Counted from the stretch's first letter, positions 1 to 8,315 are shown. The stretch: 64,000 nt of DNA from Halobacillus yeomjeoni (GCF_020171525.1 NZ_JAIVAI010000001.1:1364001-1428000), one strand, 5' to 3'. The notes: a model not told the origin generated them from the letters alone. A program made the numbers and translations.

Positions 1-323
1 GCTTCAAAAGAATCAGCTCGGTGAGGGGTGGAAACCGCTATGATAACCGCTATGTCTGAGATTTCTAAATGACCGATCCTATGAACGATAGCAGTCTCTG
101 CATCAGGCCATCGTCTTTCTATTTCCTGTCCGATTTCAGCCAGCTTCTTTTCAGCCATTGGACGATAAGCCTCATACTCTAAATATAATGTTTTCTTATC
201 TCCCGTCCACTCTCTTACTGTACCGATGAACGTATTGATGGCACCGGCGCTTCTTCTCGTCACTATTGTTACCACTTCTTGAACATCGAGCTCGCTTTCA
301 GTAATCCAATAGTTGCGGCTCAT
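1..323 (-). CDS. moaE: MoaE, molybdopterin synthase catalytic subunit (3' part outside window)
   Basis: The first 107 codons are present; the gene runs off the left edge. MoaE is the large subunit of molybdopterin synthase, which adds dithiolene sulfur carried by MoaD to cyclic pyranopterin monophosphate in the cytoplasm. The translation starts MSRNYWITES and contains the family blocks around FIGTVREW, LEYEAYRPMA and the HRIGHLEISD stretch. Its ATG overlaps the mobB stop by one base (TAATG), so the two are translationally coupled in a molybdenum-cofactor operon transcribed leftwards. The family is about 150 residues long, so roughly a third is missing. Confidence 0.93.
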   Translation of the reverse strand, partial: MSRNYWITESELDVQEVVTIVTRRSAGAINTFIGTVREWTGDKKTLYLEYEAYRPMAEKKLAEIGQEIERRWPDAETAIVHRIGHLEISDIAVIIAVSTPHRADSFE

Positions 324-841
324 TACACTCCCCCTGTAACAACTTGATATACTTCAGGCACTTGTCTTCTCCAATCATCCAAATGATAAACAGGGAAATC
401 AAGGCCTTCCGTCAATTTCAAATCCCAAGTGATGACAAATTTGATATTGGATAGTTCCAGTAAATCCAGGTCTTCTGAACGCTTGATTACAACAGCTTTA
501 GGATAGGGTTCATTTTTGAACCCTTCGATCACAATCAAGTCAGGGTTAAAGAAACGATATAGTTCTACCAGGCGTTCTAAAGACAATGAATCCCTGTGAT
601 CAAGTTCCAGTTGAAATCTGCGCGCGCTGTCCACTCCTGTCATAAACGCTCCTGATTCATGCAGACGATAGCTGTCTGTGTCATGATGCATCACTTTCAG
701 CGGTTCATCGTGGCCATGATGTTTGATGGCAGCTATTTGCTCCCCTTTGCCCGTTCCGTAGGCAATCAACTCTTGCAACAGTGACGTTTTTCCACTGTTT
801 TTGAAGCCTACAATTTGGAATACCGGTGCTTCCTTTACCAT
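323..841 (-). CDS. mobB: MobB, molybdopterin-guanine dinucleotide biosynthesis adaptor GTPase
   Basis: 172 aa, normal length for MobB. A P-loop (GFKNSGKTSL, residues 12-21) lies at the N-terminus, followed by the AIKHHGHD block and the DLIVIEGFKNEPYPK segment near residue 100, both typical of MobB. MobB binds GTP and assists MobA in forming the guanine dinucleotide form of the molybdenum cofactor. It lies directly upstream of moaE with a TAATG overlap. A MITE copy is inserted about 30 bp upstream of its start (871-1338), so the native promoter may be displaced or supplied by the element. Confidence 0.93.
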   Translation of the reverse strand: MVKEAPVFQIVGFKNSGKTSLLQELIAYGTGKGEQIAAIKHHGHDEPLKVMHHDTDSYRLHESGAFMTGVDSARRFQLELDHRDSLSLERLVELYRFFNPDLIVIEGFKNEPYPKAVVIKRSEDLDLLELSNIKFVITWDLKLTEGLDFPVYHLDDWRRQVPEVYQVVTGGV

Positions 842-870
842 TGACCTCTCCCCTTTATTCGATTATGTAA

Positions 871-1338
871 GGCTCTGTTAAAGGCTGGTGTTGTTATCTC
901 ACAAGTGAGCTCATATCAGCTCTTTCTGTCCTGGGATTTGTATGAGGCGGCCTTTTAGAATGACTCGCTTTCCGTGGGGTACCGTGAGCCTCCTCAGGCT
1001 GCGCCTTCCGGGGTCTCACGATGTACCTTTATCCCACAGGAGTCTCGCCATTCTAAAAGGCAGCCTCTTCAAGTAGAAGGGTCGAAAAGGCCATAATCGA
1101 AGTCCGGTACACCAACTACAGACGGGATGGCAGGGAAAACAGGTAGACTCCTGCGGGAAAAAGGAACAAGGTGAGACCCCGGAGAACGAAGTTCGAGGAG
1201 GCTCAGCGTTCCCCGCGGAAAGCGGACTGTTTTCCCTGCCATCCCATGCTCTGAGTAAATAACGGACCGGACACCTAATCATAGAAGTGGACTATTTAGT
1301 AATCGTTTAAAATATCAACAACAGAATATAACAGAGCC
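871..1338 (+). repeat. MITE copy 1, full length (468 bp), 8-bp target duplication
   Basis: Starts GGCTCTGTTA and ends TAACAGAGCC, with imperfect inverted similarity continuing for about 29 bp. It is flanked by an exact 8-bp direct repeat TTATGTAA at 863-870 and 1339-1346. Inside are two large palindromic modules: A at 944-1067 (arms GGCCTTTTAGAATG / CATTCTAAAAGG) and B at 1134-1245 (arms GGGATGGCAGGGAAAAC / GTTTTCCCTGCCATCCC). The cores of A and B resemble each other in opposite orientation. No transposase is encoded; ORFs across it are by-products of the palindromes. Confidence 0.92.
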
Positions 1339-1345
1339 TTATGTA

Positions 1346-1378
1346 AAAACCCCTACCGATTCGAGCGGCAGGGGTTTT
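1346..1378 (-). terminator. Rho-independent terminator of yitW
   Basis: Inverted repeat AAACCCCT...AGGGGTTTT immediately downstream of the yitW stop, with a U-rich tail on the minus strand. The right-hand target duplication of MITE copy 1 abuts this hairpin. Confidence 0.8.
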
Positions 1379-1386
1379 CGTTTAAA

Positions 1387-1698
1387 TCAATCTGGAATTC
1401 CCAGTGCGATTTTCGCATAACGACTCATGCGATCTTTCGTCCAAGGTGGATTCCATACGATATTAACCTTCACTTCATTCAATTCCGGCAGATCTGCCAG
1501 GCAGCGCTTGACATCCTGCTCGATGTGACCAGCTAAAGGGCATCCCATTGCCGTCAATGTCATCGTTACAGTCGTGTTTCCCTCTTCATCTATGTCGACG
1601 CCATATACCAGGCCCAAGTTGACAATGTCGATTCCCAATTCAGGGTCAATGACATTCTCAAGGGCACCCATTGCATTTTCTTCAAGTGCAGTACTCAC
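1387..1698 (-). CDS. yitW: YitW / MIP18-family iron-sulfur assembly factor (DUF59)
   Basis: About 103 aa. The DUF59/PaaD-like fold is clear: VIDPELGIDIVNLGLVYGV near the N-terminus, the TLTAMGCPL segment with the conserved cysteine, and VNIVWNPPWTKDRMS near the C-terminus. Family members help mature iron-sulfur proteins. The GTG at 1698 is chosen because a strong Shine-Dalgarno (GAAGGGGG) lies 7-8 nt before it; the longer ATG frame at 1725 would place that ribosome site inside the gene. It lies downstream of yitV on the same strand, as in B. subtilis. Confidence 0.9.
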   Translation of the reverse strand: MSTALEENAMGALENVIDPELGIDIVNLGLVYGVDIDEEGNTTVTMTLTAMGCPLAGHIEQDVKRCLADLPELNEVKVNIVWNPPWTKDRMSRYAKIALGIPD

Positions 1699-1771
1699 AT
1701 TTGTTCCCCCTTCACTTATCTTCAAACCCTATTATAACCAAAATTCTCTTCAGAATAAAATACCAGGTTCC

Positions 1772-2536
1772 TTATAAGACTAATTCTAACCAGTTCACCA
1801 TTTCAAGGACAGCGAAACGGCTGACTTTGTGGTCTCGCCCTACCTCTCTGAAGAACCGGATATTTTCAGGATTTTTATATGATTTAAGAGCATCATTGTA
1901 AAAATCATAGGCGTGCTCAAAAGGAACGACCGGATCTGCATCCCCATGCCAAAAGAATATAGGGCGGCCTGCGAGCTTTTCTTGTTGAAGAGACAAATCG
2001 ATCCCCTTCAACGACTCGAATAATTCATCCAATTGTTCTTGAGGAATCGGCAGCTGGATGCCTGTCTTTTCGACGTCCTGAATGAGCTTATTAGCAAATG
2101 CTACCGGCTTCGGAGACCCCATCATGCACGTACAAGCTTGTATCCACGGGTACATTGTCATGGCTGCTGTGGAGGTTACGCCTCCCATTGAAGTGCCACC
2201 GACCCCGACCCTTCGGTCTTGGATTAAACCAGATCGATCCAATTCGTCCTTCATATCTTGCAGCTCTTTTAAATTCTGATACACGATATCCCAAAACTTG
2301 AAGTTCAGTTCATCCTTTGATAACTCTTCATCTCGTTCTCCGTGAAACGCACTGTCAGGCAGTATGACGCGGTATCCTTTTTGAGCCAATAAGTATGCTT
2401 GTGGTAAATTATGTTCTTTTGCAGAAGTAAAGCCATGGAAATAAATGAACACAGGTAAAGCATCATTTTGTTTTGCAGACTCTACAACAGTTAATACAGG
2501 TATGTCTTTGAGTGTTTGACGATATATGCCGATCAT
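1772..2536 (-). CDS. yitV: YitV-like alpha/beta hydrolase (esterase / prolyl-oligopeptidase type)
   Basis: 254 aa, cytoplasmic, no signal peptide. The oxyanion strand FIYFHGFTSAKE lies near residue 30, the nucleophile elbow GTSMGG near residue 115, the acid in WHGDADPVVP near residue 195 and the catalytic His in GRDHKVSR near the C-terminus: a complete Ser-Asp-His triad. The substrate is unknown. It precedes yitW on the minus strand and is divergent from yitU, matching the B. subtilis yitU-yitV-yitW neighbourhood. Confidence 0.88.
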   Translation of the reverse strand: MIGIYRQTLKDIPVLTVVESAKQNDALPVFIYFHGFTSAKEHNLPQAYLLAQKGYRVILPDSAFHGERDEELSKDELNFKFWDIVYQNLKELQDMKDELDRSGLIQDRRVGVGGTSMGGVTSTAAMTMYPWIQACTCMMGSPKPVAFANKLIQDVEKTGIQLPIPQEQLDELFESLKGIDLSLQQEKLAGRPIFFWHGDADPVVPFEHAYDFYNDALKSYKNPENIRFFREVGRDHKVSRFAVLEMVNWLELVL

Positions 2537-2716
2537 GGTTCTGTTTCCTTTCTGATAAAAACTTTACTTTTCATTTAATTGCTACTAATTCTATATTGAT
2601 ACAATATAATCGTAACACTGCCTTTTTTAATTGGAAAGTGTTAGGTAACGCAGTGGGAAATTCTTTACAATGGGTTTTCTTCCCACTAAACTATACATAC
2701 AAATGAGGTGAAAGAA

Positions 2717-3541
2717 ATGAATGAACAACATTTAATCGCATTAGACTTAGACGGCACACTGTTGACAGACGACAAAGTCATCAGTGAACGTACGAAGAAA
2801 ACCGTCTTACAAGCCATGCAGCAGGGACATATCGTTGTCATCGCAACAGGACGTCCTCACAGAGCCAGTATCGATTTTTATGAAGAATTAGGGTTGGACA
2901 CACCTATGGTCAACTTCAATGGAGCTTTGATCCACCACCCTAAAGATCATCGTTGGGATGCCATTCACTCACCGATTGGAATTCGGACTGCCCACAAAAT
3001 CATTCATGTGTGCCATGAACTTGGAGTGAAGAACATTCTCGCCGAAGTAAAAGATCAAGTATATTTGGATCAATATGATGATGAAATCATGAAAATTTTC
3101 CAAGGAAAAGATGATTCACCAATCACTGTGGGAAGATTACAATCTAATTTGAAAGATGACCCGACTTCCCTCCTTATTCACCCCGAAGAAGATAAAATCA
3201 AAAAACTCCGCGAACGCTTGGACGAAGAAGCTTCTCTAATCGAACACCGCAAGTGGGGCGCGCCTTGGCACGTCATAGAAATTGTCCGAGCCGGGATGAA
3301 TAAAGCTGTCGGTCTTGATAAAATCGCCCGTTATTTCCACATTCCCAAAAGTCGCGTCATCGCATTCGGTGATGAAGACAATGATTTAGAAATGCTCGAC
3401 TATGCTGGAGTAGGTGTCGCTATGGGAAATGCCATTGATGAATTAAAAGCTGTAGCAAAACATGTCACCGGAACAAATGAAGAAGACGGGATCGATGCAT
3501 TTTTGACCGATTATTTGAATCTAAATAAAAAAGCCATGTGA
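2717..3541 (+). CDS. yitU: YitU-like Cof-type HAD phosphatase
   Basis: 274 aa. HAD motif I is LDLDGTLL (N-terminus), motif II IATGRPH (about residue 46), and motifs III/IV a lysine near residue 205 and GDEDNDLEML (about residue 220). This is the Cof/subfamily IIB architecture, acting on small phosphorylated metabolites such as sugar phosphates or flavin/pyridoxal phosphates; the substrate cannot be read from sequence. The ATG at 2717 is preferred over an in-frame GTG at 2708 because GAGGTG (2705-2710) is an ideally spaced ribosome site for it. The leader has an AGTGGGAA / TTCCCACT inverted repeat at about 2650-2690. Confidence 0.9.
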   Translation: MNEQHLIALDLDGTLLTDDKVISERTKKTVLQAMQQGHIVVIATGRPHRASIDFYEELGLDTPMVNFNGALIHHPKDHRWDAIHSPIGIRTAHKIIHVCHELGVKNILAEVKDQVYLDQYDDEIMKIFQGKDDSPITVGRLQSNLKDDPTSLLIHPEEDKIKKLRERLDEEASLIEHRKWGAPWHVIEIVRAGMNKAVGLDKIARYFHIPKSRVIAFGDEDNDLEMLDYAGVGVAMGNAIDELKAVAKHVTGTNEEDGIDAFLTDYLNLNKKAM

Positions 3542-3585
3542 GACAACTTTTTCCTTGTTTAGAACGTAAGGAAATCCCCATACTA

Positions 3586-3617
3586 AGCTTGAACGTGAAA
3601 GCGTTCAGGCTTTTTTT
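3586..3617 (+). terminator. Terminator of yitU
   Basis: AGCTTGAACG ... CGTTCAGGCT followed by seven T residues, directly between yitU and the next small gene. Confidence 0.85.
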
Positions 3618-3636
3618 ATGACAGGAGGGGCTTGTC

Positions 3637-3780
3637 ATGGAACAGCAGAAGAAAGATCGCAAAGACAACAGATATACAGAAGTCCGTCCATTCGATGAAA
3701 GCAGAATGGAGCCAAAACGGCTCTCAGATGCGAATCGAAAAGAGATGGAAGCTGATCAACATACGGTAGGAGGGTTTTAA
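3637..3780 (+). CDS. Small hypothetical protein, 47 aa
   Basis: ATG at 3637 has a strong ribosome site (CAGGAGGGG, 3622-3630) and the frame ends in TAA at 3778-3780, two bases before the next gene. The product is highly charged (begins MEQQKKDRKDNRYTEV, ends HTVGGF) and has no hydrophobic stretch. I do not recognise the family. Its tight coupling to the following DUF3813-like gene suggests a two-gene operon of small cytoplasmic, possibly sporulation-time, proteins; that is inference. Confidence 0.7.
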   Translation: MEQQKKDRKDNRYTEVRPFDESRMEPKRLSDANRKEMEADQHTVGGF

Positions 3781-3781
3781 A

Positions 3782-3988
3782 ATGGCGAACAATCTATTTG
3801 AAAATGCTAAAAATGCAATGAACCGCTTCACCCAAAACCGTGGTGGTAACCAAAAAGCAAGTCAACAAGACATGCAGGCGGCCAAGCAGGCGATTCAATC
3901 CGCATATAGCGAATGTTCTCAAGAAGAGAAACAACAGCTACAGCAATTTGAACAGCAGCTTGAAAATCACCAACAGAATTTGCGATAA
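3782..3988 (+). CDS. Small DUF3813-like protein, 68 aa
   Basis: Starts MANNLFENAKNAMNRF and is rich in Gln, Asn and Glu with a helical C-terminal half (EEKQQLQQFEQQLENHQ). It resembles the Bacillaceae DUF3813 family found near yitU/yitT. A GTAGGAGGG ribosome site lies 8-12 nt upstream, inside the tail of the preceding small gene, and a strong terminator follows. The function is unknown; the low complexity and absence of membrane segments suggest a small soluble, perhaps spore-associated protein. Confidence 0.75.
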   Translation: MANNLFENAKNAMNRFTQNRGGNQKASQQDMQAAKQAIQSAYSECSQEEKQQLQQFEQQLENHQQNLR

Positions 3989-3997
3989 CGATTTGAG

Positions 3998-4030
3998 AGT
4001 CAGACCCAGGAGGGTCTGGCTTTCTTTTTG
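3998..4030 (+). terminator. Terminator after the DUF3813-like gene
   Basis: AGTCAGACCC - AGGA - GGGTCTGGCT hairpin followed by TTCTTTTT. Confidence 0.88.
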
Positions 4031-4126
4031 TATTAAACAGGAAAATAATTCGGTCGTTTGCTGGACGCAAATCTTACTTTATTTAGTTACAATAATAACG
4101 ACCCTGATTATTTTCTGAAATGAAAT

Positions 4127-4166
4127 GCGCCTGATTGCCAGTAAGCAATCAGGCGCGACTTTTTTA
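4127..4166 (+). terminator. Orphan rho-independent terminator
   Basis: GCGCCTGATTGC - CAGTA - GCAATCAGGCGC is a perfect 12-bp stem followed by GACTTTTTT. No gene ends just before it: the preceding 96 bp (4031-4126) contain no convincing ORF. It sits 5 bp from MITE copy 2, so it may belong to a gene lost or moved when the element arrived. Confidence 0.75.
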
Positions 4167-4171
4167 TAATA

Positions 4172-4641
4172 GGCTCTGTTAAAGTCTGTTGTTGATATTT
4201 TAAACGATTACTAAATAGTCCCCGTCTAGAATTAGGGGTCCGGTCTGTTATTCACTCAGAGCATGGGATGGCAGGGAAAACAGTCCGCTTTCCGCGGGGA
4301 ACGCTTGAGTCTCCTCGAACTTCGTTCTCCGGGGTCTCACCTTGTTCCTTTTTCCCGCAGGAGTCTACCTGTTTTCCCTGCCATCCCGTTCGTAATTGGT
4401 GTAGCGGACTTCGGTAACGGCCATTCCTACCCTCCTACTTTGAAGAGGCGGCCTTTTAGAATGGCGACACTCCTGTGGGATAAAGGTACATCGTGAGACC
4501 CCGGAAGGCGTAGCCTGAGGAGGATCACGGTACCCCACGGAAAGGGAGTCATTCTAAAAGGCCGCCTCATACAAATTCCAAGACAGAAAGAGCGGATACA
4601 AGCTTCCAGATGAAATAACAACACCAAGCAATAACAGAGCC
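4172..4641 (-). repeat. MITE copy 2, full length (470 bp), inverted relative to copy 1
   Basis: Begins GGCTCTGTTA and ends TAACAGAGCC, flanked by the exact 8-bp direct repeat TTATAATA (4164-4171 and 4642-4649). It carries the same two palindromic modules as copy 1 but in reverse order, with the GGGATGGCAGGG module first, so it is inserted in the opposite orientation. ORFs across it are artefacts of the repeat. Confidence 0.92.
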
Positions 4642-4672
4642 TTATAATAAATACAAATGCAACAACACTAAA

Positions 4673-5098
4673 TCAAGGTCGATAGTAGGTCTTTCTTAAT
4701 GTAATGGCATACAAAGCATGCCCGACGAGCCAATAAATGACCGCCTCAACATCTGTAACTGCAGGGGTCTCCTTAATGGCCAGCAGGGTCAAAGGGACGT
4801 AAGTAGTTGCAGCAAAGGCGGTCAGACCTATTGATAAGAGCCAAAGATTTCTGCTCGTTTCCTTCAAAAAACCTCTTGTAAATGCCAGCACATAAATTAC
4901 CCCTATCACCCAGGAAATGATCATATGAAAGAACCATTCGATGATAACCGGCCATTCAATACCACCAATCACAGGAATGAAATCCACATTCATTAAAAGT
5001 GTGTACACTTTCTTTCCTGTCACGAGTTCAACAAACCACATGTACATTCCAAGTACGATTCCTGAAGTCGTCCCGATCCAAAGCCCCCATCTAACCAT
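4673..5098 (-). CDS. Hypothetical integral membrane protein, 141 aa
   Basis: About four hydrophobic segments are visible (residues 4-24, 53-73, 83-100, 118-135) with short charged loops, so this is a small cytoplasmic-membrane protein. No catalytic motif or family signature was recognised. It lies 18 bp after the DUF2785 gene on the same strand, and both probably share a transcript. MITE copy 2 is inserted about 30 bp past its stop. Confidence 0.7.
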   Translation of the reverse strand: MVRWGLWIGTTSGIVLGMYMWFVELVTGKKVYTLLMNVDFIPVIGGIEWPVIIEWFFHMIISWVIGVIYVLAFTRGFLKETSRNLWLLSIGLTAFAATTYVPLTLLAIKETPAVTDVEAVIYWLVGHALYAITLRKTYYRP

Positions 5099-5116
5099 AT
5101 GTGACCTCCGTCTTCA

Positions 5117-5944
5117 TTAATAAGCTTCTTGTTTCCTAAGTTCCCTAAGTAAGTTTTCTAAAACCTGCCTAAGATCCCTGTACTCTCCGTCCAGCATACG
5201 GAAATATAATGCCCGTAATAGGTGCTTCGCATTATTGATAATAATATCTTCTCTTGGATCCTGCCAGCTCTCTCGGTAATAGAGCAGGGTCTCCAGCCAT
5301 TCGACACGATCTATTGGTTGGATTTTTTTGAACATCATCATGATCGCTGTGACCATCCGCTCCTCTTCGTCATATAAGTATGGCTGGTCGATTAAAAATT
5401 GACTTTTAATGATCGGCAGCATTTCTTTCACTTCAGTTTCGGTGATTTCACCACATTCCGCAACATGATGAATGGCATCTGCAGCATGGGCGATCGCGTG
5501 TGCCCACCCCTTATCTTGCACATAACCTCTGTGATCCATTTCCTGTTGCATATATTTCTTTAAATTATCCCACACACGAAGAACTTCAGCTTCTTTTAAA
5601 AATGGGGTTTTTTTATGCTTTTCAATGATGGGCGGAATCAGTAAAACAGAAAAACTACGTTTGAATACAGCATCTTCTTCTTTTTTGGAAGAACTGATTC
5701 TGTAAAACAAATAATTTTTGTTCAAAATTGATTGAAGAATATTCTTTAACTGTTCATGGCTATAGTGACCTCGCTCAATGAAGTTGGTGAATATGGAATG
5801 AATGAGATCATCACGTAAAAACGGATGCACGGACCCGATTTTTTGTAACATCATCGTCGTCAGCTCTTGAAGACTTTGATTTTCAGGCAAAACATAGTCA
5901 TTATTTTTTATTGGTTGTAAAACATCGATCAACCGCGTTTCCAT
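5117..5944 (-). CDS. DUF2785 domain protein
   Basis: 275 aa, helical and soluble. The family hallmark is in the middle: DHRGYVQDKGWAHAIAHAAD, with the conserved Trp-His-His-Asp pattern, followed by an acidic helix repeat. Function is not established for DUF2785. The ATG at 5944 is selected because it follows a G-rich ribosome site (AAGGGGGGGTG); the longer frame to 6001 would add a cysteine-containing leader without a ribosome site. The run of seven G makes this start a plausible target for a C-rich regulatory RNA such as the candidate at 24191. Confidence 0.85.
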   Translation of the reverse strand: METRLIDVLQPIKNNDYVLPENQSLQELTTMMLQKIGSVHPFLRDDLIHSIFTNFIERGHYSHEQLKNILQSILNKNYLFYRISSSKKEEDAVFKRSFSVLLIPPIIEKHKKTPFLKEAEVLRVWDNLKKYMQQEMDHRGYVQDKGWAHAIAHAADAIHHVAECGEITETEVKEMLPIIKSQFLIDQPYLYDEEERMVTAIMMMFKKIQPIDRVEWLETLLYYRESWQDPREDIIINNAKHLLRALYFRMLDGEYRDLRQVLENLLRELRKQEAY

Positions 5945-6076
5945 AGGGCACCCCCCCTTAAATTGATTACATTGTAACACAGGAAATACCAATTCCATCA
6001 TTATAATGTTTAGGAGTTTTGACTAAGGCTTTTTTTTGGTAAAATAAAAACAGTTGATAGAAGGAGGTTAATGAAT

Positions 6077-6340
6077 ATGGCTGTACAAGTACAAGAAACA
6101 CCAAACCCGAACGCAAGAAAATTCACGACAGATTCTATGATCTTCCAAGGAGACGGCAGTGTATCTGTCATGCCTGGACAAACAAGTGAACATAAAATCA
6201 TGAATGACTTAATGGAACTCGACGGTGTCGATAACGTCTTCGGTTTCCAAAATTTCATCACTGTCAATAAACTGCCTGACGCTGATTGGGATGTATTGAC
6301 ACCAAAAGTCGAAGGTGTACTGACTGAATACGGATATTAA
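6077..6340 (+). CDS. NifU N-terminal (Nfu_N) domain protein
   Basis: 87 aa. QETPNPNARKFT near the start, the central EHKIMNDLMELDGVDNVFGFQNFITV and the C-terminal half form a stand-alone Nfu_N domain, which in larger proteins precedes the cysteine-bearing NifU domain. This copy has no CxxC, so it cannot ligate a cluster in the usual way; an accessory role in iron-sulfur protein handling is inferred. The second ATG (6077) is chosen because AAGGAGG at 6061-6067 is too close to the first ATG (6071). A TTGACT/TAAAAT pair (6019/6040) with short 15-bp spacing may be its promoter. Confidence 0.87.
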   Translation: MAVQVQETPNPNARKFTTDSMIFQGDGSVSVMPGQTSEHKIMNDLMELDGVDNVFGFQNFITVNKLPDADWDVLTPKVEGVLTEYGY

Positions 6341-6351
6341 TCACACTAAAA

Positions 6352-6382
6352 AAGCCGCCACGATTCATATCGTGGCGGTTTT
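6352..6382. terminator. Bidirectional terminator
   Basis: AAAGCCGCCACGAT - TCAT - ATCGTGGCGGTTTT between two convergent genes; A and T tracts on both sides allow it to serve both strands. Confidence 0.88.
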
Positions 6383-6390
6383 ATTTATCC

Positions 6391-7281
6391 TTATTCAGAA
6401 GGAAAACTTTCAAGAGGTATATTATTTACGTTTGTCGGCTTTCCGTCTTTTGAGCTCTCTTCAAATAAAGTCAGTGTAACTAAACCGAAGTCCGGGCGTT
6501 TATCTTCAGGGACATCAATGTTCAACTCAAACGATGACCAGGCAGGAGCTCCATCCGATACCTGCACAGGTGTCGGTTCGATGATGACGTTATGACCATC
6601 TTCGACGCTATATAGGAAAGAGCCTTCAAACACACGCGCTTCTCCTTGAATTACATAGGAACCATTCTCTCCTGATACAGTAACCTCACGAAAAGCCTGT
6701 CCCTTGCCATATGTTTTTCCTTTTTCATTTTCAGCCTGAGCAGAGTTCTCATCATTGACCGTGAAGGACTGAGTTACTTGATAAGGTACAGCTTCAAGAG
6801 ATTGATCATTGATCGTATCCACTAGGAAAGTGATCGTCGCTTCATACTCTCCTTGTTCTTTGACATTGGTCCACGTCTCTGTAGCTGTAAGGGATTCTCC
6901 TGAACCCAATTCTTCCGTTGTAAGTTCTTGAGTGAACATTTTATCAGCAGAAAATGTGTACACACTATCCCCTTCTGAGTTGTTCACCTTGATTTCATAT
7001 TTTTGGCTGGAAGTGAATCCTAAGATCACCGGGGAATCTCCTGTGTTTTTCAATGAAAAGTCAAAGCTCACTGCGTCTTCTGACGCTTCGATCCCTACAT
7101 CCATGGACAATTGTTCAATCAACTTTTCCACATCGATTTCAGGTTCTGGATTATTAGAAGAAGTTTCCACAGTTTCCTCCTTTTTATTTTGTGCCTCGGC
7201 CGATTCCTTTTCAGCCTCCGCTCCACATGCGATTAACCCGAAGGCTAAAACCCCCATCATGATGGCTGTTCTTTTTTTCAT
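6391..7281 (-). CDS. Secreted lipoprotein with BsuPI and Gmad2-like domains
   Basis: 296 aa. A type II signal peptide with lipobox GLIAC at about residues 16-20 anchors it outside the membrane, followed by a Glu/Asn-rich linker. Residues about 55-170 resemble the BsuPI (intracellular proteinase inhibitor) beta fold (FDFSLKNTGDSPVILGFTS; a run ending in ETWT), and residues about 195-290 resemble the Gmad2 immunoglobulin-like domain (VTVSGENGSYVIQGEARVFE). Both are extracytoplasmic beta-sandwich modules in spore-formers; the partner is unknown. ATG at 7281 has GAGGAG seven nt upstream; an in-frame GTG one codon earlier is less well spaced. Confidence 0.82.
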   Translation of the reverse strand: MKKRTAIMMGVLAFGLIACGAEAEKESAEAQNKKEETVETSSNNPEPEIDVEKLIEQLSMDVGIEASEDAVSFDFSLKNTGDSPVILGFTSSQKYEIKVNNSEGDSVYTFSADKMFTQELTTEELGSGESLTATETWTNVKEQGEYEATITFLVDTINDQSLEAVPYQVTQSFTVNDENSAQAENEKGKTYGKGQAFREVTVSGENGSYVIQGEARVFEGSFLYSVEDGHNVIIEPTPVQVSDGAPAWSSFELNIDVPEDKRPDFGLVTLTLFEESSKDGKPTNVNNIPLESFPSE

Positions 7282-7344
7282 CACGCCACTCCTCTGTATT
7301 TGCTATTTGTGATATTTGTCGTATACAAGGAAGAAAAGTTACAA

Positions 7345-8196
7345 CTATTTATCATCTTTTCTGAAAAAGCCGAAAATCCCCGTTGTTTGAACGATGTTTG
7401 TAAAGGCTTGAGGATCCACTTCAGAAATGATGTGTTGTAAATCATACAACTCATACCTTGTGATAACCATGACAAGCATATGTTTATCCTGTTGTGTAAA
7501 AGCTCCCCTTGCAGGCAGCGTTGTGATTCCTCTTACCATTTGAGCGTGGATCGATTTTTCCAAATCGGCAGCTTTGTTCGTAATGATCATAGCTGTCAGT
7601 TTCTCATGGCGAGTATGGATTGCATCAATTACGCGTGTCGTTACATATAAAGTCAAAAGAGTATAAAGCGCATTTTCAGGTTCGTACAGGAATCCAGCTA
7701 TAACGATGATGGCTCCATTAATGAATAGAAAGTACGTTCCAATCGGCCGATCCTTCATGCGCGATAAAATCATGGCGATAATATCGAGACCTCCGGTGGA
7801 AGCACCCCACTTCAAGGTTATACCTACTCCCATACCACCAAGGACACCACCAAAAACTGCGTTTAGAATGATATCATTTGATAATTGCTCTATAGGGATG
7901 ATTTCCAAAAAAAGTGTCGTAAAGGCTACTGACACTGCACTATAGACGGTAAAGCCCCTCCCTACTTTATACCAACCTAGAATAGCGACAGGGATATTAA
8001 GTATGAATAAAATCAAACCGGTACTAAGCCCCTGGATGCCTAAAAAATCGGTCAATACGCTGGTCATCAATTGCGCAATACCAGTGAAACCACTTGCGTA
8101 AACGTTTGCTTCAATCAAGAATAAATTCAAAGAAACAGCATTAAGTACTGCGCCCACTAATACGATGAATATACGTTTTATTTCAACAGTGAACAA
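7345..8196 (-). CDS. yitT: YitT-family membrane protein (DUF161 plus DUF2179)
   Basis: 283 aa. Five to six membrane helices in residues 5-175 (for example LVGAVLNAVSLNLFLIEANV, GVLGGMGVGITLKWGASTGG) are followed by a cytoplasmic DUF2179 domain, with TRVIDAIHTRHEKLTAMIIT through ITRYELYDLQHIISEVDPQA. This is the YitT/YqfU architecture; the transported or sensed molecule is unknown. A TTG start at 8196 is chosen because AGGAGGG lies six nt upstream; starting earlier would place that site inside the gene. It is divergent from the DegV gene, as yitT and yitS are neighbours in B. subtilis. Confidence 0.88.
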   Translation of the reverse strand: MFTVEIKRIFIVLVGAVLNAVSLNLFLIEANVYASGFTGIAQLMTSVLTDFLGIQGLSTGLILFILNIPVAILGWYKVGRGFTVYSAVSVAFTTLFLEIIPIEQLSNDIILNAVFGGVLGGMGVGITLKWGASTGGLDIIAMILSRMKDRPIGTYFLFINGAIIVIAGFLYEPENALYTLLTLYVTTRVIDAIHTRHEKLTAMIITNKAADLEKSIHAQMVRGITTLPARGAFTQQDKHMLVMVITRYELYDLQHIISEVDPQAFTNIVQTTGIFGFFRKDDK

Positions 8197-8315
8197 GAAA
8201 AACCCTCCTAACAAAGCTTCTATTCCTTTTTATCACCAGAAAGTTGTAAAAGCAAGTAAATAAATACCAATTCCTGTCACCTTATGTCGAAGTCGCAATA
8301 AGGTTCAAATATATT

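Noticed and set aside
1016-1282. 88-codon ORF on the minus strand
   Set aside because: It lies wholly inside MITE copy 1 and is produced by the palindromic modules; the same happens in copies 2 and 3 (4263-4496, 4427-4627, 13615-13821).
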